DNA from: Neorhizobium galegae
Lineage (GTDB): Bacteria > Pseudomonadota > Alphaproteobacteria > Rhizobiales > Rhizobiaceae
NCBI RefSeq assembly: GCF_017877135.1
Contig: NZ_JAGIPH010000001.1
Span: 1,302,001 to 1,366,000 of the forward strand
DNA: 64,000 bases
Direction of reading: 5' to 3'
The notes under the pieces were generated by a model. The model ran no database searches, was not told the origin of the DNA, and worked only from the letters and a program-made list of their open reading frames with translations. This document shows, piece after piece, positions 28,783-36,535 of this stretch. The translations under genes and the position numbers were made by a program. Position 1 is the stretch's first letter; every line of letters starts with the position of its first letter.

Positions 28783-31494
28783 ATGGAAAAAAGTCTGGCG
28801 CGTTACATCTGGTCCAACACCTATCCGCAGCAGGTGTGGATCCTGCTGGTGGTTGCGGCTTCGATGGTTCCCTACTTCCTCGCCTTCGACCTGCCCAAGC
28901 GCATCGTCAATGGCCCGATCCAGGGTCAGGGGTTTGAAGATCCGGACGCCACGCAGCATTTCATGGCGATTGCCTTTGACCTGCCGTGGCTCGGCCATAT
29001 CGAGTTCTTCGAGGGATTTCCGCTCGGCCGCGTCGGAACGCTGATGGCGCTGAGTTCCGTCTTCCTCGCCCTCGTCGTCCTCAACGGCCTGTTCAAGTTC
29101 TATATCAACACCTACAAGGGCCGGCTTGGGGAGCGCATGCTGCGGCGCATCCGCTTCAGCCTCGTCGATCGGGTGCTGCGCTTTCCGCCGATGCATTTCA
29201 AGCGGGTCAAATCGGCCGAAATCGCAACCATGATCAAGGACGAGGTGGAGCCGCTCGGCGGCTTTACCGGCGATGCCTTCGTGCAGCCGGCGCTTCTCGG
29301 CGGCCAGGCGCTGACGGCGCTCGGCTTCATCATCCTGCAGAATTTCTGGCTCGGCATGATTGCCGCGGCCATCGTTGCCCTGCAGGCGCTGATCATTCCG
29401 CGCATGCGCAGACGGCTGCTGGAACTGGGGCGCCAGCGCCAGATCACCGCGCGCCAGCTGTCCGGCCGCGTCAGCGAGATCGTCGACGGCATTCACACCA
29501 TCCGCGGCCACGACGCCTCTAACCTCGAGCGCGCCGATATTGCCGACCGCCTCGGCACGATCTTCTTCATCCGCTACGACCTTTACCAGTGGAAGTTCAT
29601 GGTAAAGTTCATCAACAATTTCCTCGCGCAGGTGACACCCTTCCTGTTTTACGCGATCGGCGGCTATCTGGCGCTGCAGGGCCGTCTGGACATCGGCCAG
29701 CTGATTGCCGTGATCAGCGCCTACAAGGATCTGCCGGGGCCGCTTAAGGAGCTGATTGACTGGGACCAGGCGCGCCAGGACGTGCAGGTGAAATATGCCC
29801 AGGTGGTGGAGCAGTTCGACGTGGAAACGCTGGTCGGGCCGCACATCCAGACGCTGGTGACGACGCCCGTCGAAAGATTGTCGGACGCGCTGGTGGTGAG
29901 CAATCTCGTGCTGAGCGACGATAGCGGCGCCCCCCTCATCAACCGCCTGTCGCTGGAGATTGCGCCGGACGAGACGGTGGCCATTGTCGGGCGCAGCAAC
30001 AGCGGCGCCGAGGCGCTGGCCGAAGCCTTCGGTCGCATTCTCTGGCCAACCTCCGGGCACATTTCCATCGGCGGCCGGGATATTCTCGACCTGCCGGAAA
30101 GCGTGACCGGGCGGCGCATCTCCTTCGTCTCCTCGGAAACCTATTTCTTTCACGCCACGCTGCGCGACAACCTGCTCTACGGGCTGAAGCACGCGCCGCT
30201 GAAGACGATCGAATACGGCGGCAAGCACCAGCGTAAGTACAAGCGCAATCTCCTGGAGGCGCAACGTTCCGGCAATCCGGCGCTTGATCTCAACAGCGAC
30301 TGGATCGACTACCGCTCGGCCGGTGCGAGCGGTCCCGACGATCTCCTGAAGGTCATCCGGCCGGTGCTCGATGCGGTGATGATTTCGCAGGACATTTTTG
30401 ATCTGGCGCTGCGCTCACAGGTGGATGTCATGGCCCATCATGCCCTGACCGACCGGATCATCGAGATCCGCCAGGCCATGCGGCGCAGGCTGCGAGCCGA
30501 CAATCTGGAAGACATTGTCGCGCCGTTCGAAGCGCATGCCTATAACCTGCAGGCGACGGTGGGCGAAAACCTGCTGTTCGGCACGATGCGGCAGGGCATG
30601 ACCGGCCAGGCGCTGGCCGCCCACCGCTATTTCCGCAAGGTGATGGGAGAGACCGGTGTCTCGGCAGAGCTTTATCAGATGGGGCTTGCGATCGCCGAGA
30701 ATGCCGTCGAGCTGTTCCGCGACCTGCCGCCGGACCACCCGTTCTTCCAGCAGTTGACCTTCATGAGCGCCGACGATATCCCGGCCTATGAGGCCCTGCT
30801 GCAGAAGCTGCAAGGCACGCCCTTCGAGGAGGCCTCCGCCAGCGACCGCACGAGCATCATCCGGCTGAGCTTTTCCTATGTCGAACCGCGCCATCGTTTC
30901 GGTCTGCTGACGGAGGCGCTGATGACGCGCATCGTCGAGGCGCGCGAGGCCTTCTATGCCAATATTCCGGCCGATCTTGCCGAGCGCATCGAGCGTCACG
31001 ACGCCGAGCAGTTTACCGCCTCGGTCTCGCTGATGGACAATGTCCTGTTCGGGCGGCTGTCATTCCAGGAAGTGGACACGACCGAGCGCCTCCGCCAGAC
31101 GATCCGCGACCTGTTCGAGGAACTCGGCCTTGCCGATCATGTCCTGTCGATCGGTCTCGATTTCGATGTCGGATCGCAAGGGCGGCGGCTGAACGCGGTG
31201 CAGCGGCAGAAGCTGAACCTGGCGCGCGCCCTGCTCAAGCGCTCGGATTACTTCATCTTCAACCGGCCGCTTTCGGCGCTCGATCAGCGGGCGCAGGACC
31301 GGATCGTCACCAATATCGTCAAGGACCTGCACGAGGAAGGACATCGCCCCGCCATCGTCTGGGTGCTGCCAAATGCGCAAATGGGTGAACTTTTTGGCCG
31401 GATTCTTGTTTTTGATAATGGAAATCTGGTCGAAAGCGGTTCTTTTGACGAACTTTCGGGCAAAAATGGGATGTTCAATCAACTGCTCTCATAA
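28783..31494 (+). CDS. Degenerate ABC-exporter-like membrane protein with expanded pseudo-NBD
   Basis: 903 residues from the ATG at 28783. An N-terminal exporter-type transmembrane domain (about 1-350) is followed by an ABC-like domain of over 500 residues. Walker A is GRSNSGAE (403-410), without the Lys-Ser/Thr. The signature region is GRRLNAVQRQKL (near 800). In Walker B, Asp and Glu become Asn827-Arg828. The H-loop histidine is absent (VWVLPNAQ). The motif that normally occurs once after the Q-loop occurs three times: HATLRDNLLYG (about 457), QATVGENLLFG (590) and ASVSLMDNVLFG (746). It therefore probably cannot hydrolyse ATP. A cyclic-nucleotide-binding protein follows 35 bases later. Confidence 0.85.
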   Translation: MEKSLARYIWSNTYPQQVWILLVVAASMVPYFLAFDLPKRIVNGPIQGQGFEDPDATQHFMAIAFDLPWLGHIEFFEGFPLGRVGTLMALSSVFLALVVLNGLFKFYINTYKGRLGERMLRRIRFSLVDRVLRFPPMHFKRVKSAEIATMIKDEVEPLGGFTGDAFVQPALLGGQALTALGFIILQNFWLGMIAAAIVALQALIIPRMRRRLLELGRQRQITARQLSGRVSEIVDGIHTIRGHDASNLERADIADRLGTIFFIRYDLYQWKFMVKFINNFLAQVTPFLFYAIGGYLALQGRLDIGQLIAVISAYKDLPGPLKELIDWDQARQDVQVKYAQVVEQFDVETLVGPHIQTLVTTPVERLSDALVVSNLVLSDDSGAPLINRLSLEIAPDETVAIVGRSNSGAEALAEAFGRILWPTSGHISIGGRDILDLPESVTGRRISFVSSETYFFHATLRDNLLYGLKHAPLKTIEYGGKHQRKYKRNLLEAQRSGNPALDLNSDWIDYRSAGASGPDDLLKVIRPVLDAVMISQDIFDLALRSQVDVMAHHALTDRIIEIRQAMRRRLRADNLEDIVAPFEAHAYNLQATVGENLLFGTMRQGMTGQALAAHRYFRKVMGETGVSAELYQMGLAIAENAVELFRDLPPDHPFFQQLTFMSADDIPAYEALLQKLQGTPFEEASASDRTSIIRLSFSYVEPRHRFGLLTEALMTRIVEAREAFYANIPADLAERIERHDAEQFTASVSLMDNVLFGRLSFQEVDTTERLRQTIRDLFEELGLADHVLSIGLDFDVGSQGRRLNAVQRQKLNLARALLKRSDYFIFNRPLSALDQRAQDRIVTNIVKDLHEEGHRPAIVWVLPNAQMGELFGRILVFDNGNLVESGSFDELSGKNGMFNQLLS

Positions 31495-31529
31495 TATCGT
31501 GTGAGTGTGGGACAGAAGGTGAAACACCG

Positions 31530-31994
31530 ATGCTACTCAAGGACGAGGTTGACATGTTGCGGCGCGTGCCGCTGTTCTGCCAGATCGCGCCGGCAAAGCT
31601 GAAGCTTCTCGCGTTTGCCTCCGAGCGCATGACCTGTCGCGAAGGGCAGAACCTGTTTCGCCAAGGCGACATCGGCGATGCGGCCTATGTGATCCTGTCG
31701 GGCACCGCCGACGTGCTGGTCCAGTCGGAGGCGGGCGAGATCCGGGTGGCGGAAGTCGAAAAGAACTCGATCGTCGGCGAAATCGCCATTCTGTGCGATA
31801 CGGCGCGAACGGCAACGGTGCGCGCCTCCTCGCGTCTGGAAGTGTTGAAGATCAGCAAGGAAAACTTTCTGGAGCTGATGAGCGATTTTCCAGACATGGC
31901 CGTGGAAATCATGCGCGTTCTGGCAAACCGCCTGAACCACACCACCAACGAACTGACCGAAGCCCGCAGCCACCAGCAGCGCGTGCCGAGCTGA
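31530..31994 (+). CDS. Single-domain cyclic-nucleotide-binding protein
   Basis: 154 residues, essentially one CNB (CAP_ED) domain with a short C-terminal helix. The beta-roll motif GDAAYVILSGTADVLV and the phosphate-binding cassette VGEIAILCDTARTATVRA (near 82-99) are present, including the glycine-glutamate pair and the conserved arginine. The usual Pro-Arg is Ala-Arg. There is no DNA-binding, kinase or channel domain, so it must act by binding a partner, most plausibly the ABC-like protein encoded 35 bases upstream. Both share an operon with a cyclase nearby. Confidence 0.88.
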   Translation: MLLKDEVDMLRRVPLFCQIAPAKLKLLAFASERMTCREGQNLFRQGDIGDAAYVILSGTADVLVQSEAGEIRVAEVEKNSIVGEIAILCDTARTATVRASSRLEVLKISKENFLELMSDFPDMAVEIMRVLANRLNHTTNELTEARSHQQRVPS

Positions 31995-32033
31995 TATTTC
32001 AGGCGGCGCGCTTTTGGCGCCCGCCGCCGCCCG

Positions 32034-32744
32034 TCATGCGCGCGAGGCTCCGGCCGGCACGTAACGCCGCGCCACAAGCCAGCAGCCGACCGCCCAGCTT
32101 GCGCCGGCGCACCAGCCGCCGAGCACATCCGTCGGATAATGCACCCCGAGATAAATGCGGCTCAGCCCGATGATCAGCGTGAGGAACAGCGCCGTTCCGA
32201 TCATGAACAGGCGCGTGGTGCGCGTCGGCTGCGTGCGCGAGAGAAGCGCGCCAAGCGTGAGATAGGTCACCGCCGACAGCATGGCGTGGCCGCTTGGAAA
32301 GCTCAAGTCCTGAACGTTGACGAGATGCGGCACGATTTCCGGCCGCGGCCGCGCGATGATCATCTTGAGCGCCGTGCTGGTGGCCCAGCCGCCCGCAACC
32401 GAAAACAGCATGAAGGCGGCAATTCTTCTGCGGCGGGCAAGCACGAGATAGAGCGTTGCGATAGCCGTCATGATCGAGAGCACCGTGATGCCGCCGAGGC
32501 TGGTGATATCGTCCATGGCATGCGACAGCCAGTATGGGCCGATGGGGGTGGCGAGGTCTCCCGTCTGGCGAAGAGCGAGCAGGATCGCCTCGTCCAGCGC
32601 ATGCGTATCCCCCTCCAGAACTTCGCCTGTCAGCTGCGCAAACAGAAACAGGCCACCTGCAAAAATCGCAAAGAACAGCAGCGTTGCCAGTTCCATGGCC
32701 TTTACACGGTCGATGAGGCGGCTTGCGATCCGGCGCGGCAGCAT
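32034..32744 (-). CDS. PAP2-family membrane phosphatase
   Basis: 236 residues with about six transmembrane helices. All three PAP2 motifs are visible: KMIIARPRP, SFPSGHAM and SRIYLGVHYPTDVLGG, so it should hydrolyse phosphate from a lipid phosphate such as undecaprenyl pyrophosphate or phosphatidate on the periplasmic side. It is convergent with the cyclic-nucleotide-binding gene (39-base gap) and codirectional with the stress cluster upstream. The specific substrate is unknown. Confidence 0.9.
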   Translation of the reverse strand: MLPRRIASRLIDRVKAMELATLLFFAIFAGGLFLFAQLTGEVLEGDTHALDEAILLALRQTGDLATPIGPYWLSHAMDDITSLGGITVLSIMTAIATLYLVLARRRRIAAFMLFSVAGGWATSTALKMIIARPRPEIVPHLVNVQDLSFPSGHAMLSAVTYLTLGALLSRTQPTRTTRLFMIGTALFLTLIIGLSRIYLGVHYPTDVLGGWCAGASWAVGCWLVARRYVPAGASRA

Positions 32745-32840
32745 GGGGACCCTTTCAGGAACGGGATAAATCGTCAGGAGGGGACGGACGCGTCATCATG
32801 GCAGGGTAGCCGGTGACGCGGACCGTATCTCCAAAAAACC

Positions 32841-33656
32841 TCAGACCGGCATCGCGCGGCGCGCTTCGGCAAGGCTTGGCGGCGTAACCTTGCGGTAACG
32901 CGCTTCGATGAAGCCATAGATGCCAAAGCAGAGCAAGCCAAGCCCCATGGCCAGATAGAGCGGGGCGCCGAAGGGCAATTGCCGGATGAAGGAGAGCGCA
33001 TCGGCCATGCTGCCGGCTTCCTGCGGATCGACCGCATAGGCGGCGTAGAGGAAGAAGCAGCCGATGATGAGGAAGACGATGCCCTTGGCGACGAGGCCCG
33101 CCACGCAGAACAGATCGATCCAGCCGTGGCGCTTCGCGTCGAAGGACAGATAGCGGTGATACCGCCGGCCAACGCCCTTGATGATGAGGGCGCTTCCAGC
33201 CCCGAGGATGGCAAGGCCGACGCAGCCAACCAGATAAGGGCCGAACGGCTGCTGCATGAGCCAGGCCGTCCAGGTTTGCGATCCACCGCCACCGGATCCC
33301 TCCCCCATCTGCAGGGCATGACTGGCCGCATAAAAGGCAAGACCAGTATAGGTCGCGGCACTCACCAGCATGCCGGCGCGCACCACATAGCCTTTCAGGT
33401 TGTCCGGATGGTTATCGGCATTGGCGAGCGCCTGCGAAACGCGCCAGGCAACAAAACCGATCAGCGCCACCGCGATGACACCGAGCCAGATGCGTCCGAG
33501 CGGCTGGCCGAGCACCCATTGCAGCGCCGATTCCGAATCCGGACTGCCGCCGCCGACGCTGCCGATGAGGACGAGGCCCGCGACCAGCACGTAAACAAGG
33601 CCGCGCGCCACATAGCCGGCCCGCGCAAGCCATTCGAGTTTACGTGTCGTGTCCAT
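32841..33656 (-). CDS. DUF1206 membrane protein
   Basis: 271 residues with six hydrophobic helices arranged as three repeats of a two-helix unit. Each repeat begins with a pattern like LARAGYVARGLVYVLVAG, VVRAGMLVSAATYTGLAF or FCVAGLVAKGIVFLIIG. This triplicated layout is characteristic of DUF1206. A Gly-rich loop (GEGSGGGGSQ) lies near residue 120. Function unknown; DUF1206 genes often accompany stress loci, and a weak EcfG-like promoter candidate lies 57 bases upstream. Confidence 0.85.
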   Translation of the reverse strand: MDTTRKLEWLARAGYVARGLVYVLVAGLVLIGSVGGGSPDSESALQWVLGQPLGRIWLGVIAVALIGFVAWRVSQALANADNHPDNLKGYVVRAGMLVSAATYTGLAFYAASHALQMGEGSGGGGSQTWTAWLMQQPFGPYLVGCVGLAILGAGSALIIKGVGRRYHRYLSFDAKRHGWIDLFCVAGLVAKGIVFLIIGCFFLYAAYAVDPQEAGSMADALSFIRQLPFGAPLYLAMGLGLLCFGIYGFIEARYRKVTPPSLAEARRAMPV

Positions 33657-33712
33657 GGAAAAATCCCCGCAGTGATCTGTCAGACGAAAATGTGCCGCTC
33701 GGCGACGGGAGA

Positions 33713-33737
33713 AACCGCAAGACAGGCAAAAGGTTCA
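33713..33737 (-). promoter_or_regulatory. Weak EcfG-like promoter candidate for the DUF1206 gene
   Basis: Minus strand reads TGAAC-N16-GGTT, two mismatches from the alphaproteobacterial general-stress consensus GGAAC-N16/17-CGTT. Correct orientation and distance to the DUF1206 start. Confidence 0.3.
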
Positions 33738-33798
33738 ATCGCGATGTGACGGTGTGCGTGAAAATGTAAAAACACCCCCAAACACCTAGGTCACCACG

Positions 33799-33834
33799 AG
33801 AAAACCCGCCAGCGCGCTGGGGCGCCGGCGGGTT
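33799..33834 (-). terminator. Terminator after the DUF3618 stress operon
   Basis: AACCCGCC (minus strand, 33834-33827) pairs with GGCGGGTT (33810-33803), with additional GC pairing inside, followed by TTCTC. Located 20 bases after the DUF3618 gene stop. Confidence 0.75.
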
Positions 33835-33854
33835 CCCGTGTTGAAGGTAATTGA

Positions 33855-34865
33855 TCACTGCGCGCGCGTGGCTGAATGGTCTCCCTCGCGATAGGCGCGG
33901 GTCTCTTCGACAATGCGCTCGCGGGCGGCATCATGAAGGTCTGCGGCCACTGCCGCTGCCTTGTGCGACACATCGGCTGCGACATGCTCTGCCCGGTCCA
34001 TCGCTTCGGATGCGCGGCTTGCGACCTGTTCCTTCAGCTGGTCCGACATGTCGCCGACGAGCTCGTCTTCGCGCTCGGTGCGCGGCAGTGCTGCCCCGAT
34101 GGCTGCGCCGACGGCAAAGGCCAGCGCCCCGCCCACCAGCGGCTGATCCTTGAACGTGCGCAGGATCGTTTCGTTGATCTGGGCGGACTGGTCCTTGAGA
34201 GAGGCGCCCAGGTCCAGCGACGTACGGCCGGCGGAACGACCGGCTTCCGAAACGGTGCGGGCCATCCGGCTTGCACTATGGCTCAGGCTGTCCCAGGTAT
34301 CGGAGAGCCAGCCGGAAGCGTCATCGAAGATCTTGCCCGTCTCGTCGCGGACATCCTGCACCCGGCGCCCGGTGCTATCGGCAAAGCCGCGATAGGTCTT
34401 GCCGCTCTGGTCGATGAAGTGACCCGCACGTCGTCCCGATGCATCGGTGAGCGCCTTGAAGCGGCTGCCGCTGTCATCGGAAAAATGGCTGTAGCGGCCG
34501 GACGCATCATCTTCCACCGGGCCGACACGGCGCAAAGGGCCCGAGACGGTCGCCAGCGGATAGTCCGGCTCCTTGTCGGCGACGCGGGACGTGTCGGAAG
34601 GCGCCCGGTTCTGGCTCGCCATCAGCCAGGCGAGGCTGACACCCATCAGCGCCATCGGCACCGGATTGTTTTTGACGGAGCCGGCAAGGTTTGAGAAGAA
34701 CTCGCCGCCGCCGCTCGATTTGGCATAGGCAAGCGCTTCGTCCACCAATTGCCCGGGCGACATGCGGCTCTGGATTTCATCCAGTTTGGCGCTGATGCGC
34801 TCGCGATCCTGTTCGATTTCGCGCTCGATATCCTCCGGGCGCGTCGTATCGGTAGCATAAGCCAT
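33855..34865 (-). CDS. DUF3618 protein with tandem 11-residue repeats
   Basis: 336 residues from the ATG at 34865, which overlaps the upstream stop (TGATG) and follows AGGAGAG; a GTG one codon earlier is possible. Order: DUF3618 domain (1-50, helical, with REIEQDRERISAKLDEIQSRMSPGQLVDEAL); a hydrophobic helix near 68-84; a block of about 11-residue repeats with a D-x-SG-K/R core (119-192); a second hydrophobic segment near 250-265; and a helical Ala-rich tail. The repeats resemble amphipathic LEA- or apolipoprotein-like helices. Likely a membrane-associated stress protein; the mechanism is unknown. Confidence 0.8.
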   Translation of the reverse strand: MAYATDTTRPEDIEREIEQDRERISAKLDEIQSRMSPGQLVDEALAYAKSSGGGEFFSNLAGSVKNNPVPMALMGVSLAWLMASQNRAPSDTSRVADKEPDYPLATVSGPLRRVGPVEDDASGRYSHFSDDSGSRFKALTDASGRRAGHFIDQSGKTYRGFADSTGRRVQDVRDETGKIFDDASGWLSDTWDSLSHSASRMARTVSEAGRSAGRTSLDLGASLKDQSAQINETILRTFKDQPLVGGALAFAVGAAIGAALPRTEREDELVGDMSDQLKEQVASRASEAMDRAEHVAADVSHKAAAVAADLHDAARERIVEETRAYREGDHSATRAQ

Positions 34866-35281
34866 CACGTTCTCTCCTTGAGGACCTGCGCATCACGGCG
34901 AAGCGAGTTGGTGGTGCGATCGAGATTGAGATTGTTGCTGCGAAGAGCCGAAAGTCCCTTGGAAATCATGGCCCAGGCAATGAGTGCAACGATGACGCCG
35001 ACGACCACCGACGAAATCGCATCGGCGTTATGTTCGGCAAAGCCGCGCGCGACGAGAAAGGCGGTGAGGCCGTTCACCACGGCCGCCAGGAGGACGCCAA
35101 CGGCGGCGATGGCAAAGACCAGGCCTGCGGCAAGCGCTTCAACGCCGGTCAGGGCATGGGACATCTTTTCCGAGGCTTCCGCCTTGGCCAGATTGATTTC
35201 CTTGCGGAACAGGCCGGATATGTCTCCGACGAGGCCGGTCACCAGTTCGGCAAGCGGGCGGTTTTCAGGTGTATTAGACAT
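34865..35281 (-). CDS. Holin-X-like (PF07332-type) membrane protein
   Basis: 138 residues with an amphipathic N-terminal helix (ELVTGLVGDISGLFRKEINLAKAEASEKM) followed by two transmembrane helices and a charged tail. This is the pattern of the 'phage holin superfamily III / holin-X' family, which in bacteria outside phages is a conserved envelope protein rather than a lysis gene. It overlaps its upstream neighbour by 8 bases and its downstream neighbour by 1, so the three stress genes form one translationally coupled operon. Confidence 0.82.
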   Translation of the reverse strand: MSNTPENRPLAELVTGLVGDISGLFRKEINLAKAEASEKMSHALTGVEALAAGLVFAIAAVGVLLAAVVNGLTAFLVARGFAEHNADAISSVVVGVIVALIAWAMISKGLSALRSNNLNLDRTTNSLRRDAQVLKERT

Positions 35282-35966
35282 TGGACCCTCCCACTGGCGA
35301 GGACGTGCTGGTCATGGACGGCGATGTCGCCTTGGGTGGGGCGGACGGAGCGACAGGCGCCGCGCGTCCGGTTTGGCCGGAGCCTGCGCGCGATGTCATT
35401 GCGGTCTGGCGGTGGGCCGATGCGCCGATAAAGCGGCTGGCGGCAAGACCGGCGATGGCGGCAATCCCTAAGAAGGCAAGCGGCTGGCGACGGCCGAAAT
35501 CTTCGGCCATGCCGGCAATCTCGCCAAGGTCGCGGCCCTTGATGTCTTCGGCAAACCGTTGCACGCTTTCGCCCATCTGGCGCGTCATGCGGCCAAGCTC
35601 GGGCTCATCGCCTTCAAGCTCGGATCCGACCCTTTCGATGGCGTTCGCGACGCCGGCAACACGGTCTGCCGCATAGGTCTTCTGCTGATCGGCCGCCTGG
35701 CTTGCGGCCGCCGAAACCTTCGACATGCCATCCTCTGCCGCGTGGCGCACCGAGGCGACGTCATCGCGTGCCATCTGGCGCAGATCGCTTGTGGAAGCCT
35801 GTCGGGCATTCTTCTCGCCATCGGATTGCGCAGTTGAACTGCTGTCGCCCTCATAGAGGCTTGCGCCCGGCTCGGCTGCGGATACGTCCGCCGGCTGGAC
35901 CGGCTGGTCTCGAAGAGGCGAATAGGTGGAACCGGTCCTGCCGCTTCCAATCTCGTTGTCTGCCAT
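35274..35966 (-). CDS. Nutrient-deprivation-induced-type protein
   Basis: 230 residues. A disordered Ser/Gly-rich N-terminus (1-60) is followed by a long Ala/Asp/Lys helix region (60-140), resembling LEA proteins, a hydrophobic helix (about 165-180, PLAFLGIAAIAGLAASRF), and a Pro/Ser-rich tail. Rhizobial proteins of this type are annotated as nutrient deprivation-induced. The Shine-Dalgarno AAGGGAGAG precedes the ATG. It is the first gene of a three-gene operon preceded by a good EcfG-type promoter candidate. Confidence 0.72.
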   Translation of the reverse strand: MADNEIGSGRTGSTYSPLRDQPVQPADVSAAEPGASLYEGDSSSTAQSDGEKNARQASTSDLRQMARDDVASVRHAAEDGMSKVSAAASQAADQQKTYAADRVAGVANAIERVGSELEGDEPELGRMTRQMGESVQRFAEDIKGRDLGEIAGMAEDFGRRQPLAFLGIAAIAGLAASRFIGASAHRQTAMTSRAGSGQTGRAAPVAPSAPPKATSPSMTSTSSPVGGSNV

Positions 35967-36028
35967 GGAACTCTCCCTTCATTGACGGGTGATCGGCTTT
36001 GCGAAGAGTTCGCTGCGATCAGGGTCCC

Positions 36029-36053
36029 AACAGAAGGTAGTCGTTATTGTTCC
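36029..36053 (-). promoter_or_regulatory. EcfG-type general stress promoter candidate
   Basis: Minus strand reads GGAAC-N16-TGTT, one mismatch from GGAAC-N16/17-CGTT, the consensus used by the EcfG sigma factor with the PhyR-NepR system. It starts 63 bases upstream of the nutrient-deprivation-type gene and points toward it. Confidence 0.6.
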
Positions 36054-36109
36054 AGGCTGCCTGGCAAAGCTGGCAAACGTTCAAGCAGGAGGAGGGAGAG
36101 GGCTTGCGG

Positions 36110-36514
36110 TCAGCCGAGAAGCTTGCGGGTGACGAGAAGGCCGATGGCGGCAGACGTGCCCGTCAAGGCGGTACCCCAGGCCAGATCGACCAGCGTGACC
36201 GTGATCGGCCAGTTCTTGAGCGTGGCAAGGTTTGTCATGTCGTAGGTGCCATAGGCGATGAGGCCGAGAATGGCGCCGGACAGCAGCGCCTGCGTCCAGC
36301 TGCCGCCCTGAAGGTTCGGCTGGACGGCGAAATAGACAATGCCTGCGACATAGACGAGATAGAAGGCCCCGGCTGCGGCAAAATCCGGCCGGTCGCGCAT
36401 CATCTCGCCGAGCTGGCTCCGGTAAAAACCGGTCGCAACCTTGCCCAGCCAGAGAAAATCGAGGCCGAAGAAGACAAAGGCCGTCGACAGGTAAGCCACC
36501 GCATAGACGACCAT
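36110..36514 (-). CDS. DUF2177 membrane protein in the rpoE-chrR operon
   Basis: 134 residues, four transmembrane helices, with the DUF2177 patterns FFGLDFLWLG near the N-terminus and YGTYDMTNLATLKNWP centrally, and GTA near the end. Its ATG follows GGAGAAG and lies 21 bases after the chrR stop, so it is the third gene of rpoE-chrR-DUF2177. Function unknown; the acidic and aromatic residues within helices suggest a small transporter or enzyme rather than a plain anchor. Confidence 0.88.
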   Translation of the reverse strand: MVVYAVAYLSTAFVFFGLDFLWLGKVATGFYRSQLGEMMRDRPDFAAAGAFYLVYVAGIVYFAVQPNLQGGSWTQALLSGAILGLIAYGTYDMTNLATLKNWPITVTLVDLAWGTALTGTSAAIGLLVTRKLLG

Positions 36515-36535
36515 GGGACTTCTCCGTTTTTGTCC

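Noticed and set aside
28681-30264. 527-codon minus-strand open frame opposite the degenerate ABC gene
   Set aside because: It covers only the 5' part of the gene and lacks recognisable features; the plus strand has a transmembrane domain and ABC-like motifs.
34865-35281. Holin-like gene as evidence for prophage
   Set aside because: No phage structural, integrase or lysis genes nearby; the family is common in bacterial stress loci.
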